Shown one piece after another: positions 27,471-35,464 of a stretch of DNA of 64,000 nt. The DNA lies in assembly GCF_018613325.1 (NCBI RefSeq), contig NZ_JAGGQJ010000010.1, forward strand, positions 1 through 64,000, read 5' to 3'. Position numbers and translations under genes: made by a program. The notes below the pieces were generated by a model. It was not told where the DNA came from. It searched no databases and saw only the letters and a program-made list of their open reading frames with translations. Each line of letters opens with the position of its first letter. The first letter of the stretch is position 1. Source of the DNA: Bacillus sp. ISL-34. GTDB taxonomy: Bacteria > Bacillota > Bacilli > Bacillales > DSM-1321.

Positions 27471-28154
27471 TTGGGAGAAAAACAAGGATCAAACACCTCT
27501 TCAAATAATCATTCTAACTGTTTTGAACCATTCATAAGTCCCAACCCTATTACTTCATTTAATCCTGTTCAAATCTTTCCTAAAATTGATAAAACAGCAT
27601 TTGTAAGTCAGTTTTCCAGTGTCATAGGTGATGTTACCATTAGTAACAATGTCTATATAGCTCCTAATGTAAGCATACGTGCGGATGAAGGAACTCCTTT
27701 TTATATAGGTTCCAATTCTAATATACAGGACGGAGTAATTTTACATGGTTTATTAAATAATAGGATTATAGTTGGAACAAAAATGTATTCCATATTCATT
27801 GGAAATGAAGTGACCATTGCTCATGGAGTCATTGTCCATGGTCCTTGTTATATTGCGGACAATGTATTTGTTGGTTTTAATTCCATTGTTTATACCGCAA
27901 TTGTAGGAAGAGGCGCTTTTATTTCTTATAATGCAGTAGTAACAAATGGCGTTCGAATACCACCTGATAGGTTTGTACCACCTGGAGCTAATATTGATTC
28001 TCAAGAAAAAGCGGATGCACTTTCCACGGTACCAAAGGATAGTAAGGAATTTGCACATGAAGTTCAACGAGTGAATCATGAATTCCCCGCATCTTATCAC
28101 TTGTTATTCGGGAAAAATCGTTGCTCCTGCGGATTTGCCTATGACCAACATTAA
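27471..28154 (+). CDS. Gamma-class carbonic anhydrase-like left-handed beta-helix protein
   Basis: A 227-residue hexapeptide-repeat protein. Repeats such as VIGDVTISNNVYIAPNVSIRADEG and NIQDGVILHG, then VTIAHGVIVHGPCYIADNVFVGFNSIV, carry the three His positions that bind the metal in gamma carbonic anhydrases (LHG, AHG and VHG). Arg in SIRADEG and Asp/Gln in IQDGV also fit. A Ser/Asn-rich N-terminal extension (residues 1–30) precedes the helix, and the C-terminus ends in NRCSCGFAYDQH, unusual for the family. TTG 27471 follows AGGAGGTAATTAC at ideal spacing. Catalyses CO2 hydration if active; possibly a CcmM/CamH-type relative. Confidence 0.85.
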   Translation: MGEKQGSNTSSNNHSNCFEPFISPNPITSFNPVQIFPKIDKTAFVSQFSSVIGDVTISNNVYIAPNVSIRADEGTPFYIGSNSNIQDGVILHGLLNNRIIVGTKMYSIFIGNEVTIAHGVIVHGPCYIADNVFVGFNSIVYTAIVGRGAFISYNAVVTNGVRIPPDRFVPPGANIDSQEKADALSTVPKDSKEFAHEVQRVNHEFPASYHLLFGKNRCSCGFAYDQH

Positions 28155-28481
28155 AATGTGAAATCCAGATAATAATAAAAGTGAAATTATTTCCAATAAA
28201 TCAAGTCTATAGATTTATAGAAGTTGTAAAATAATTAGAATCAGTAAAAATTGTTTTAATGGACACCACAACAAATCCGTAGCTAACGACCTTGGGATGA
28301 CCTAATTGGAAAAGGGAATAGCTGAAGATCGAAGCTGCCTTAAGGGCAGCTTTTTTGCAGAATATACATTTTTTCTCCTCTCAGAATCTTTTCTTAACAT
28401 TAAATTAATCATTTCTCTATAAAATAAGTCTATATTCATGACAATCTTCTTATTTAATTGAAATCTTAATTGAACATGCAG
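28155..28481. other. Intergenic with terminator
   Basis: About 330 bases without a gene. It contains the terminator at 28331–28356 (GAAGCTGCC TTAA GGGCAGCTT plus T run), which closes the carbonic anhydrase-like gene, and otherwise AT-rich DNA downstream of the convergent transporter gene. Confidence 0.7.
28331..28356 (+). terminator. Terminator
   Basis: Stem AAGCTGCC/GGGCAGCTT with a short loop and six T residues. Confidence 0.85.
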
Positions 28482-29399
28482 TTAGTTTTTCTCTGATACA
28501 GCTCCGTTTTTTGATACGGGAGCATTTTTGCCTAATATAACCGAAAAGACAACAATCACTGCTATTACAATAGTGAAAAATGTGATGGATTCATCTAGAA
28601 ATACTGTTGCAAATAGTATCATCAAAAATGGTTGTAAGTATTGAATCTGACTAACTCTTGCTATCCCGCCCATAGCCATTCCGCTATACCAAGCAACATA
28701 TGCTAGAAATTGACTAACCACTGCGAGATAAATAAAACTAATCCAAGCTTGTAAAGGGGCATGAAGCATTTCAGTCGTAACATTTAGACCAACTGGAATA
28801 ATGAAAAATGGAGCACCAATCATAATTGCCCAAGCAATCACTTGCCAGCTGCCTAATTCTTTCGCTAACTCACCCCCTTCTGCGTAACTAAGTCCCAGTA
28901 TGATCACTGCTGCCAGTAAAGCTAAATCGGCAAATTGCAATTGGCCGAATCCAAGATGAAGTGCATACATAATTACCGCTAAAGAGCTGATTATACTTGA
29001 AATCCAGAATTTGAGAGATGGGATTTCACCTGCCCTAAATATAGCAAATCCTGCTGTTGCTAACGGCAACAGAGCTAATTCCACAGCTCCATGAGAAACA
29101 GGCAAGGATTCCATTGCCCAAGAAGTGAGGAGAGGAAATCCTAAAACTGCACCAAAAGCAACAATAAGTAGACGTTTGAATTGGCGAAGAGAAGGTAGCT
29201 TTTCTTTTCGAACAATTAGTACCACGGCTACTAAAATTGCGGCTACAACTGTTCTTCCTAAACCAACGATCGTAGGCCCAAAGTATTCTACTGCAATACT
29301 TGTAGAAGGGAGCGTTAAGCTAAAACAAATGACACCCACCAATCCCAAAAATAATCCGAATTTTTCTCTTGTTTCTCCCCGCATCTTTTCCAACCCCAA
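28482..29399 (-). CDS. EamA/DMT-family transporter
   Basis: A 305-residue (or 300 from ATG 29384) integral membrane protein with ten predicted helices in two EamA repeats: FGLFLGLVGVICFSLTLPSTSIAV begins repeat 1, DLALLAAVIILGLSYAEGGELAKELGSWQVIAWAIMIGAP repeat 2, and the conserved FIYLAVVSQFLAYVAWYSGMAMGGIARVSQIQYLQPFLMILFATVFLDE occurs near the end. Such proteins export amino acids or metabolites. The start is uncertain: TTG 29399 or ATG 29384, neither with a strong ribosome site. It is divergent from a MocR-type regulator, which probably controls it. Confidence 0.88.
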   Translation of the reverse strand: MGLEKMRGETREKFGLFLGLVGVICFSLTLPSTSIAVEYFGPTIVGLGRTVVAAILVAVVLIVRKEKLPSLRQFKRLLIVAFGAVLGFPLLTSWAMESLPVSHGAVELALLPLATAGFAIFRAGEIPSLKFWISSIISSLAVIMYALHLGFGQLQFADLALLAAVIILGLSYAEGGELAKELGSWQVIAWAIMIGAPFFIIPVGLNVTTEMLHAPLQAWISFIYLAVVSQFLAYVAWYSGMAMGGIARVSQIQYLQPFLMILFATVFLDESITFFTIVIAVIVVFSVILGKNAPVSKNGAVSEKN

Positions 29400-29410
29400 T
29401 CTTTATACTT

Positions 29411-29525
29411 TGTACCACATCTGTACCATTTTTTGCTTAACTTAAAAATAGTTTTGATATAATTAACATACTATGAGTACATTTAATAAAAATAAACCAT
29501 TTTTTTAACTATCTGTCCTGGTACA
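29411..29525. promoter_or_regulatory. Putative MocR operator half-sites in divergent promoter
   Basis: TGTACCA occurs as a direct repeat at 29411–29417 and 29422–29428, just before the transporter start, and its complement TGGTACA at 29519–29525, just before the regulator. MocR-type regulators bind such spaced repeats; the arrangement could loop across the divergent promoters. Confidence 0.5.
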
Positions 29526-29544
29526 GTTGAAGGGGGATCAATAT

Positions 29545-30921
29545 ATGAATCCAAAATATATAAAGATAATGGAATACATTAAGCTTCGACTTGAAGATGG
29601 TTCGCTAATTGCAGGCAGTAAACTTCCTTCCGTTCGTCAGTTATCAGAGTATTTTTCATGTAGCAAAAATACGGTCATTAAAGCATACGTAGAACTTGAA
29701 AAAGAGCATTTAATTTATTCTGTTCCTAAAAGCGGTTACTATGTTGTGAATGAATATCAAAAAGCGATGGAAGAAAATGAGGTGATTGATTTTTTATCTG
29801 CCGGTCCTGATAAAAATGTTATGCCCTATGTGGAATTTCAACATTGTATGAATCAAGCAATTGACCATTATAAAGAAGAGCTTTTTACATACTCTGATCA
29901 ACAAGGGCTTTACTCACTGCGAGTACAGTTGGTGAAATATTTGCAAAATTTACAGGTTTTCACTCAACCAGAAAGATTAGCCGTTGTATCTGGCTCGCAG
30001 CAAGCCCTTAATTTATTAGTTTCTATGCCATTTCCAAATGGAAAAAACAATATTCTAATTGAACAGCCTACTTATTTCGGAATCATTGAGTCGATCAATC
30101 TGCATCAAGCTACTACTTTTGGAATTGAATTATCAATGGAAGGGATTGATCTTGATCGACTGGAATACATTTTTCGAAATAATGATATAAAATTTTTCTA
30201 TATTATCCCGAGATTTCACAATCCACTTGGACATAGTTACACGAATAGCGAAAAGAAAAAAATCGTTGAGTTAGCTGAAAGATACGATGTATATATAGTG
30301 GAGGATGATATTTTAGGCGACCTTGATCCAAATTCAAAATCAGATCCTTTATTTTCTTTTGATCCTTCTGGCAGAGTGATCTATATTAAAAGCCTTTCGA
30401 AAATTTTTCTCCCAGGGTTAAGGATTGGTACTGTCGTTCTTCCTCCATTAATGATTAATAATTTCTTGCGATATAAATTTAGTTCCGATTTTAATAGTTC
30501 AGCACTTTCCCAAGGTGCGCTGGAAATCTATTTAAAAAGCGGTATGTTTAATAGTCATCTCAAAAAAGTAAAAGAGGTATACCGTACTAAAATGCAACTC
30601 CTTCAAGAAGCATGTGAATTATTACTGCCTGCTAATACTTCATTTTCTAAACCGAATTCCGGATTCTATCTTTCCATCAGCTTGCCCGAGAATGTGAAAG
30701 CAAAACAGGTGGTTCAAATGCTAAACGAGCAGCACATATATGTTGATGATGCCTCTAGAATGTTTTTAGCAGAATATAAAAAGGAAAATCTCGTTCGATT
30801 ATGCATCTCTCAAGTGAACGAGAATCAAATTAAACCAGGGGTAGAGCGATTGGCTCACTGTATTGCTTTAATTGATAGTAGAAAAAATCACATTACTCCA
30901 AATAATTTTTTACTCATTTAG
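29545..30921 (+). CDS. MocR-type regulator (GntR HTH fused to aminotransferase-like domain)
   Basis: A 458-residue protein with an N-terminal GntR winged helix (residues 10–75: KLPSVRQLSEYFSCSKNTVIKAYVELEKEHLI) and a fold-type I aminotransferase domain with VVSGSQQALNLLVSM, FYIIPRFHNPLG, EDDILGDLD and the PLP-lysine segment YIKSLSKIFLPGLRIG. MocR proteins use PLP or a PLP adduct as effector rather than catalysing transamination; PdxR and GabR are the studied cases. ATG 29545 follows GGGGGATC. The divergent EamA transporter is the obvious target. Effector unknown. Confidence 0.9.
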   Translation: MNPKYIKIMEYIKLRLEDGSLIAGSKLPSVRQLSEYFSCSKNTVIKAYVELEKEHLIYSVPKSGYYVVNEYQKAMEENEVIDFLSAGPDKNVMPYVEFQHCMNQAIDHYKEELFTYSDQQGLYSLRVQLVKYLQNLQVFTQPERLAVVSGSQQALNLLVSMPFPNGKNNILIEQPTYFGIIESINLHQATTFGIELSMEGIDLDRLEYIFRNNDIKFFYIIPRFHNPLGHSYTNSEKKKIVELAERYDVYIVEDDILGDLDPNSKSDPLFSFDPSGRVIYIKSLSKIFLPGLRIGTVVLPPLMINNFLRYKFSSDFNSSALSQGALEIYLKSGMFNSHLKKVKEVYRTKMQLLQEACELLLPANTSFSKPNSGFYLSISLPENVKAKQVVQMLNEQHIYVDDASRMFLAEYKKENLVRLCISQVNENQIKPGVERLAHCIALIDSRKNHITPNNFLLI

Positions 30922-31174
30922 TATAGGTGAGTTTATATAGAGGGCAGCATCAGAGGATTATACGGATTTCATTTGAGACAGATTTATTTACTTACTTCCA
31001 AAAACTACAAAAATAATAATAAAACCTTTATGTACTCCCATACCGCAAAAGGCAAGATAAAGGGTTAAAACTTGTGTGAAGTCTTTGAGGTACCCTAATA
31101 ATCCTGCAATAATATACTATATACCAATTGATTTTAAGATGTAATATACGAGGTACTTGAAAGGAGTTTTCCTC

Positions 31175-31396
31175 ATGAATATTACATCTTTTTTAATTTA
31201 CTGTTTTATTGTAACTTTTACACCAGGACCTACTAATCTCGTGATATTATCCACAGTGCATAATATGGGGACAAAGAAGGCAATGGAATATACGTATGGA
31301 GCAACTATTGCTTTTGGTTTATTACTTGTTATTTCTGCTATATTGAATACTATGCTAGTAACGATAATTCCAAAAGTTTTGATCGTTATGCAGTAG
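31175..31396 (+). pseudogene. Truncated LysE-family exporter
   Basis: ATG 31175 with AAGGAG upstream encodes the first 73 residues of a LysE/RhtB amino-acid exporter: FLIYCFIVTFTPGPTNLVILSTVHNMGTKKAMEYTYGATIAFGLLLVISAILNTML. The FTPGPTN motif is diagnostic. A normal member has about 200 residues and six helices; this one stops after two. Downstream DNA (31428–31519) instead reads VIKQFETENNVKLTEKYKGFLF, which resembles the start of a SUKH domain without a start codon. Confidence 0.8.
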
Positions 31397-31555
31397 AATT
31401 GAAAACTCGCCTAATAAATTTTCTCTAAAGTGATAAAGCAGTTTGAAACAGAAAATAATGTGAAATTGACGGAAAAGTACAAGGGATTTTTATTTAAAAG
31501 TACAAAGAAGTATAATTAAGTGTATTAGAAATGGTTGATGAAGGAGGTTCATAAA

Positions 31556-31711
31556 ATGAACGCTACTTTACTACTTGGCTTCAAAGCTTTTATGTATGAT
31601 TACATTCTCATATTAGTGTATTTAGCTTTACTCATCATTATAGTAAAAAACATCCGTCTATATAGGTTAGATGTCAGTAAGCTTCTTGAAATACATAAAA
31701 AGGATTGGTGA
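31556..31711 (+). CDS. 51-residue single-helix membrane protein
   Basis: ATG 31556 with AAGGAGGT eight bases upstream. Product: a short N-terminus, a hydrophobic helix (DYILILVYLALLIIIV) and a basic cytoplasmic tail (KNIRLYRLDVSKLLEIHKKDW). Its stop is six bases before the start of the thiamine-binding protein gene, so the two form an operon and are likely functionally linked, for instance as a membrane anchor. Family not recognised. Confidence 0.65.
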   Translation: MNATLLLGFKAFMYDYILILVYLALLIIIVKNIRLYRLDVSKLLEIHKKDW

Positions 31712-31717
31712 ATAAGA

Positions 31718-32032
31718 ATGGCAATTGTTGATGTAACGGTTATTCCTGTCGGTACACAAACTCCAAGTGTTAGCAGTTATGTGGCAGATATTCAAAGAGT
31801 ATTAAAGCAATATGAAGAAAAGGGAGAAATTCGTTTTCAACTGACTCCCATGAATACAATCATTGAAGGCGACCTGCCTAAATTGTTTGAAGTGATCCAA
31901 GCGATGCACGAAGTACCTTTTGAAAAAGGTCTTGCTAGAGTTTGCACGAATATCCGAATCGATGACCGCCGTGATAAAGAACGCAAGATGGAAGACAAAG
32001 TAAAGCGAGTGCAGGGAATGCTTGAGGAGTAA
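31718..32032 (+). CDS. MTH1187/YqgV-family thiamine-binding protein
   Basis: A 104-residue ferredoxin-like protein of the UPF0045 family. AIVDVTVIPVGTQTPSVSSYVADIQRVL, IRFQLTPMNTIIEGDLPKLFEVIQAMHEVPFEKGLARVCTNIRIDDRRDKERKMEDKVKRV covers the complete domain, including the conserved T-x-x-EG and R-x-x-T-x-I-x-D-x-R-D segments. Family members bind thiamine or HMP-like ligands, and B. subtilis YqgV belongs here. ATG 31718 immediately follows the small membrane-protein gene. Whether it buffers cytoplasmic thiamine or serves a transporter is unknown. Confidence 0.9.
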   Translation: MAIVDVTVIPVGTQTPSVSSYVADIQRVLKQYEEKGEIRFQLTPMNTIIEGDLPKLFEVIQAMHEVPFEKGLARVCTNIRIDDRRDKERKMEDKVKRVQGMLEE

Positions 32033-32448
32033 CAGCTTCTGTAAATAATAGGTCTCGCAGTGAATGTAATACATGATAGCTGTTTTTTTAGCTAGGGAAC
32101 CATGTGAATCCTTAAGAGACATGGAATTCAAGCTCTGTTGGTTTTGAAAGTGGGGCGATTCTATGGAATTTTATTCCGGATTTATGCAGAAACTTTCTCG
32201 GTGTAGTGAGCAATTATAGAAACAAACCAGTCCATGCTGCAATTCCTAGTCGCATGGACTTTTCTTATGGCAAAAGTCTGATTTCCCTTTTATCCGAATA
32301 GATGTTTTATATCCCGATTTTCGTCGATATAAAGTTCTCCATCTTGCTTTAAAATTTAATGAGGGTAACCTCTATGGTTTTTATCCGAATTTAATATTAT
32401 ATTGAATTGCAGGAAATAAACTTTTCAGAGAAGGAAGTTTTTCATTTA
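32033..32448. other. Gene-free stretch downstream of YqgV-like gene
   Basis: No supported gene. There is a weak hairpin near 32233–32262 (CAGTCCATGC…GCATGGACTTTTC) that could terminate the preceding operon. The remaining sequence is AT rich with no recognised element until the junction at 32449. Confidence 0.45.
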
Positions 32449-32464
32449 ATGTCAATGTATTAAT
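32449..32464 (+). repeat. glnA 3'-end remnant, copy 3 (island junction)
   Basis: ATGTCAATGTATTAAT is identical to the last codons and stop of glnA (13755–13770). It is followed by a copy of the terminator and an integrase relic, as at 20.8 kb. It marks the right-most recognised integration junction. Confidence 0.8.
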
Positions 32465-32470
32465 CACTTT

Positions 32471-32517
32471 AAAGCCTTGGTATTACTGATTTCTCAGTTA
32501 CCAAGGCTTTCTTTATT
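32471..32517 (+). terminator. Former glnA terminator, copy C
   Basis: AAAGCCTTGGTA…CTGA/TCAG…TACCAAGGCTTT, near-identical to copies at 20819 and 26989 with one base missing in the loop region. Confidence 0.85.
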
Positions 32518-32524
32518 TATTAAA

Positions 32525-32760
32525 TAATGAAAGGGAGCCAACTGGCTGACCGTATTTCATCAATTTTCATATTATATCTAGCATAATCAACCATTTCACT
32601 TTTTTCTTCGTGAACTATTAACACGTGAAAAATAGACAACTGATGTAATAGGCATACTACCGTGTCCCAAGCGCTCTTATATATATTTCATTCTTTACCG
32701 GCGTCTATCTGCAAAACTGCATGTGTATGAGAATAGGTAGTGATAATTACATAGTTTTGT
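32525..32760 (-). pseudogene. Tyrosine integrase C-terminal relic 4
   Basis: Minus strand from 32760 reads YSHTHAVLQIDAGKE, a stop, then YIYKSAWDTV-like sequence equivalent to RHTHAVLQLEAGASMKYIQERLGHGSM of relic 1, followed by further degraded tail. Several stops and frame changes; more decayed than relic 1. Confidence 0.7.
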
Positions 32761-32767
32761 AGATAAT

Positions 32768-33220
32768 TTATAAACGTCCGCCATAAAGTTCTTTTTCTTC
32801 AATTGGATGAAAAAGAGTGAATCCTTTTGCACAAAACACAAACCTTCTATCTATATCGAATCCAGCCTTATTCAAAATTTCAACTGTTCCATGCGAACCA
32901 GTGCCAGCATACCCGCAACTACAACCAGATAGGTGTAGCTCATTTCCTTTTTTGTCTATAAGGATGAGATCGCTATCAAGCAAAATATGGTCTTTACTAA
33001 TTCCTTTAACAATTTTTGCAATCTTAAAACGGTCAAAATGATCTTTAACCGCTTCGAATAGCGCAATACTTTTATTGGTAAAACCGCGGTCTTCACCGTA
33101 ATCTTTTATGACGAATACTTCCCGCTCATATGATTTCTTATATAGATTGTACTTTTGGTAAGTGACGTCATTAATTTTACATATAAGTGGACTATTACTA
33201 TCCAGTTTTTGATTAAACAT
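32768..33220 (-). CDS. Hypothetical 150-residue protein with Cys/Gly motif
   Basis: Starts at ATG 33220 behind GGAGGGATGCA. An intact mixed alpha/beta soluble protein: strands such as PLICKINDVTYQKYNLYK and EVFVIKDYGE, a helix SIALFEAVKDHFDRFKIAKIVKGI, and a distinctive block HLSGCSCGYAGTGSHGTVEIL near residue 98, then DRRFVFCAKGFTLF. The Cys-rich block suggests a metal or nucleotide-binding turn. I do not recognise a family. It lies just inside the fourth junction, next to an integrase relic, in the place where elements often carry cargo or defence genes. Confidence 0.65.
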   Translation of the reverse strand: MFNQKLDSNSPLICKINDVTYQKYNLYKKSYEREVFVIKDYGEDRGFTNKSIALFEAVKDHFDRFKIAKIVKGISKDHILLDSDLILIDKKGNELHLSGCSCGYAGTGSHGTVEILNKAGFDIDRRFVFCAKGFTLFHPIEEKELYGGRL

Positions 33221-33690
33221 TGCATCCCTCCTAAATAGTTTGTTTATTAAGTTTATTAGGAGAAAAAGAGATTAGTACCTGATAGGGGCAAATTTTTTTC
33301 ATTCCTGAAGAGCGAGACCCCAACTGAAAGGGGAGATGGATGGCGGTTGGCATAAACAAAGTGATTCTTTGTTAAACCATCATTCGTTGAATATATCGAA
33401 ACCGTCTATCGATTGGGGAGGGGGTTTTTTATGTTACATGTAAAATGGGCATCTAATAAGTGTGCTGCCTAAACACTTTTGTCTAACATTTTTTCCTTCA
33501 TTGGAGCGAAATTCCTAAAATAATCTTTAAAGAAAATACATAAAGAAAAACCATCTCATCGAAAGGCACTCATTGTCATTGTCTGTGTGCTTTTTCACAT
33601 GATAATTTAATTATTTGTTTTGGGGACAAGCACAAGCGTAATTTAGTAAATTTCATAATCTAAAGCAAAGCATGATATGGAGGTGATTAC
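33221..33690. other. Relic DNA upstream of second repeat protein
   Basis: No intact gene. 33376–33430 repeats the tail of the ligase fragment (SFVEYI then the CCGTCTATC terminator-like sequence). 33505–33690 is homologous to 14511–14733: both contain TTCCTTCATTRGAGCGAAAT, TTTAAAGAAAATAYATAAAG and GGGGACAAGCACAA upstream of a repeat-protein gene. Confidence 0.6.
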
Positions 33691-33918
33691 ATGGGAAAAG
33701 AAAAAGAGAATAAAAATAATAGTAAGAAAGATAAAAATAATAGTAAGAAAGACAATAAGTCTAAAGAAGAAAAATGCAGTTTTAAAATGGAATATAGTTT
33801 TAAGCTAGAGAAATCCAGTAATAAAGAGGATAATAAGTGTTGTAAAAGTAAAGATAAAAATAGCAGCAAGAAAAAAGAAGATAAAAATTGTAGCGAGAAA
33901 AAAGAGGATAAAAAATGA
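33691..33918 (+). CDS. Lys/Ser/Cys-rich repeat-type protein, paralogue of the gene at 14734
   Basis: A 75-residue hydrophilic protein starting at ATG 33691 after GGAGGTGATTAC, the same leader as the 14734 gene. It opens MGKEKENKNNSKKDKNNSKKD, then KEEKCSFKMEYSFKLEKSS, and ends in CCKSKDKNSSKKKEDKNCSEKKEDKK. The shared start (MGK.KE.KNN), CSF…LEK block and upstream DNA show common descent. The cysteine of each repeat is Ser here, and the repeats are fewer and diverged. Function unknown. Confidence 0.65.
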   Translation: MGKEKENKNNSKKDKNNSKKDNKSKEEKCSFKMEYSFKLEKSSNKEDNKCCKSKDKNSSKKKEDKNCSEKKEDKK

Positions 33919-33990
33919 TGTTGTGATTCAGTAAAACAAGAAACAACTGTTAACCCCATTAAGGGTTAAACCCTATTTTAAATAGTTTCG

Positions 33991-34020
33991 GAGCACCCAT
34001 TCATTGGGTGCTCTTTCTTT
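33991..34020 (+). terminator. Terminator after second repeat protein
   Basis: GAGCACCCA/TGGGTGCTC stem followed by TTTCTTTT. Confidence 0.8.
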
Positions 34021-34269
34021 TAGGATTGAAGGGGAGTTGAGGTATCATCCAAGGTTGTAGAAGAGTTTCTCATAGATATTCAGCTAAACACATAATTCCG
34101 AACAATTTTAAGTGAATTTATATGGTGTTGAAGAAGAGGGTTACATCTGGAAAACTCATTCAGTTCCATTTCACAGAAAGCAGTTTTATTAAATAGGCAT
34201 AACATGATACCGAAGAATATGACAACCCATCCTTGTCATACCATTTTAAAAAAAGATAAGGGTGTGACA

Positions 34270-34494
34270 ATGCTGAGTAGGAAGAAAAACAACCAAATCG
34301 TCTTTTATATAATAAAAGGCTCAACAATTAAAAGGTTTTTAATCCTAGATCTAATTATTGGATCAGGAATTTTTTATGTAGTCAAATTTATTTCTTCAAG
34401 CGTATTAATAGCGAGTGCGAGCAGTTTTGTTGGAACAGAAGGAATTAAAAAGGCTCCGAAAGTTTTAAAAAATGCAATTGGATTAATATCCTAA
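34270..34494 (+). CDS. Small membrane protein
   Basis: ATG 34270 with AAGGGTGTGAC upstream gives 74 residues: a basic N-terminus (LSRKKNNQIVFYIIKGSTIKR), a hydrophobic helix (FLILDLIIGSGIFYVVKFISSSVLIASASSFV) and a basic helical end (GIKKAPKVLKNAIGLIS). The amphipathic, cationic end is reminiscent of small toxins or bacteriocin-like peptides, but there is no firm match. A strong terminator follows. Confidence 0.5.
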   Translation: MLSRKKNNQIVFYIIKGSTIKRFLILDLIIGSGIFYVVKFISSSVLIASASSFVGTEGIKKAPKVLKNAIGLIS

Positions 34495-34535
34495 AGGCTA
34501 ATGCGTTCCACAAAATGGAGCGTTGTTTAACAAGA

Positions 34536-34582
34536 AGAGAATACATATTATAAACGTCTAATGATATGTATTCTCCTTTTTA
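34536..34582. terminator. Terminator between convergent genes
   Basis: AGAGAATACATAT pairs with ATATGTATTCTC(C), then TTTTTA. It lies between the small membrane gene and the minus-strand HEAT-like gene. Confidence 0.85.
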
Positions 34583-34639
34583 TTCAATAAAAGCACCCGG
34601 TTGTTCAGCAAAGAAAAAATGATACAACGTTGGCGTTCT

Positions 34640-35191
34640 CTACGTATTTTTCCATACAGTTGCATACTTCTTTTGATATTTTACATCCTCTTCTTTTTCA
34701 ACTAAATCCAGTGCGATTTGCTTTATTTCCTCATCTTTTATTTCATTAAACAAATTCCTAAGTCCTTGAATAATATCAAAACGAATTAAAGTGTAGTTTT
34801 TTTCATGAACGCAATTTAAATACCGATCAACAAGACTTCTTATTACCATTTCTTTTTGCTCAGTGCCAGCTAGACCTATTTTCCATATAGATTGTAGGCT
34901 ATGTCTTGTGGTGACGAATTTTTTATCTTTTGTCACTTCCCAAACCAGTGGGAAATCCTTTAGCATTCTTTTTTCAGGATCACTTTTCGCCAAACTGCAA
35001 AGAAATTGTGCCGCTCTTGATCTTCGGTGGTTATCAGAATGAGTTAAATCCTCCTTCAATTGTTCCCATACATCATAAGCCCAGTCCACCTCTTCTTTGG
35101 TAGAAGCAAGGATATGATTGTAGGCTTCGTATTGTAAGTCCTTATCTAGAGAAAGTAAATTTTCAAAAGACGATTGTATGGCACTATCCAT
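34640..35191 (-). CDS. HEAT/ARM-like repeat protein
   Basis: A 183-residue all-helical protein starting at ATG 35191 behind AAGAAGGAGTG. Helical pairs such as YEAYNHILASTKEEVDWAYDVWEQLKEDLTHSDNHRRSRAAQFLCSLAKSDPEKRMLKDFPLVWEVTKDKKFVTTRHSLQSIWKIGLAGTEQKEMVIRSLVDRYL show the repeat spacing and the RSRAAQ / TRHSLQSIWKIG signature of HEAT-type (PBS-lyase-like) repeats. These are protein-interaction scaffolds; the partner is unknown. It stands alone on the minus strand. Confidence 0.75.
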   Translation of the reverse strand: MDSAIQSSFENLLSLDKDLQYEAYNHILASTKEEVDWAYDVWEQLKEDLTHSDNHRRSRAAQFLCSLAKSDPEKRMLKDFPLVWEVTKDKKFVTTRHSLQSIWKIGLAGTEQKEMVIRSLVDRYLNCVHEKNYTLIRFDIIQGLRNLFNEIKDEEIKQIALDLVEKEEDVKYQKKYATVWKNT

Positions 35192-35464
35192 TTGAACACT
35201 CCTTCTTAAATATGATAGGCAGCCTCTCATTGCTGTCGTTTGTCCCGAATAGCCAGTTAGTCCATTTATAATTTTTTCAAATACAAAATATACTTACAAT
35301 GACTTTCTCGAGAAGCGGGCCATTTGTTAAATAGCTGCATAAAGCTTGCCTGGTGAAATATTTGAAGCTGAAAATAATCTTTTAAGGGATATTAATTCAA
35401 TAACCTAATTAGGCTGTAACGAACGTATACATCTATAATGATTCATTTTAATTAGGAGGAAATT

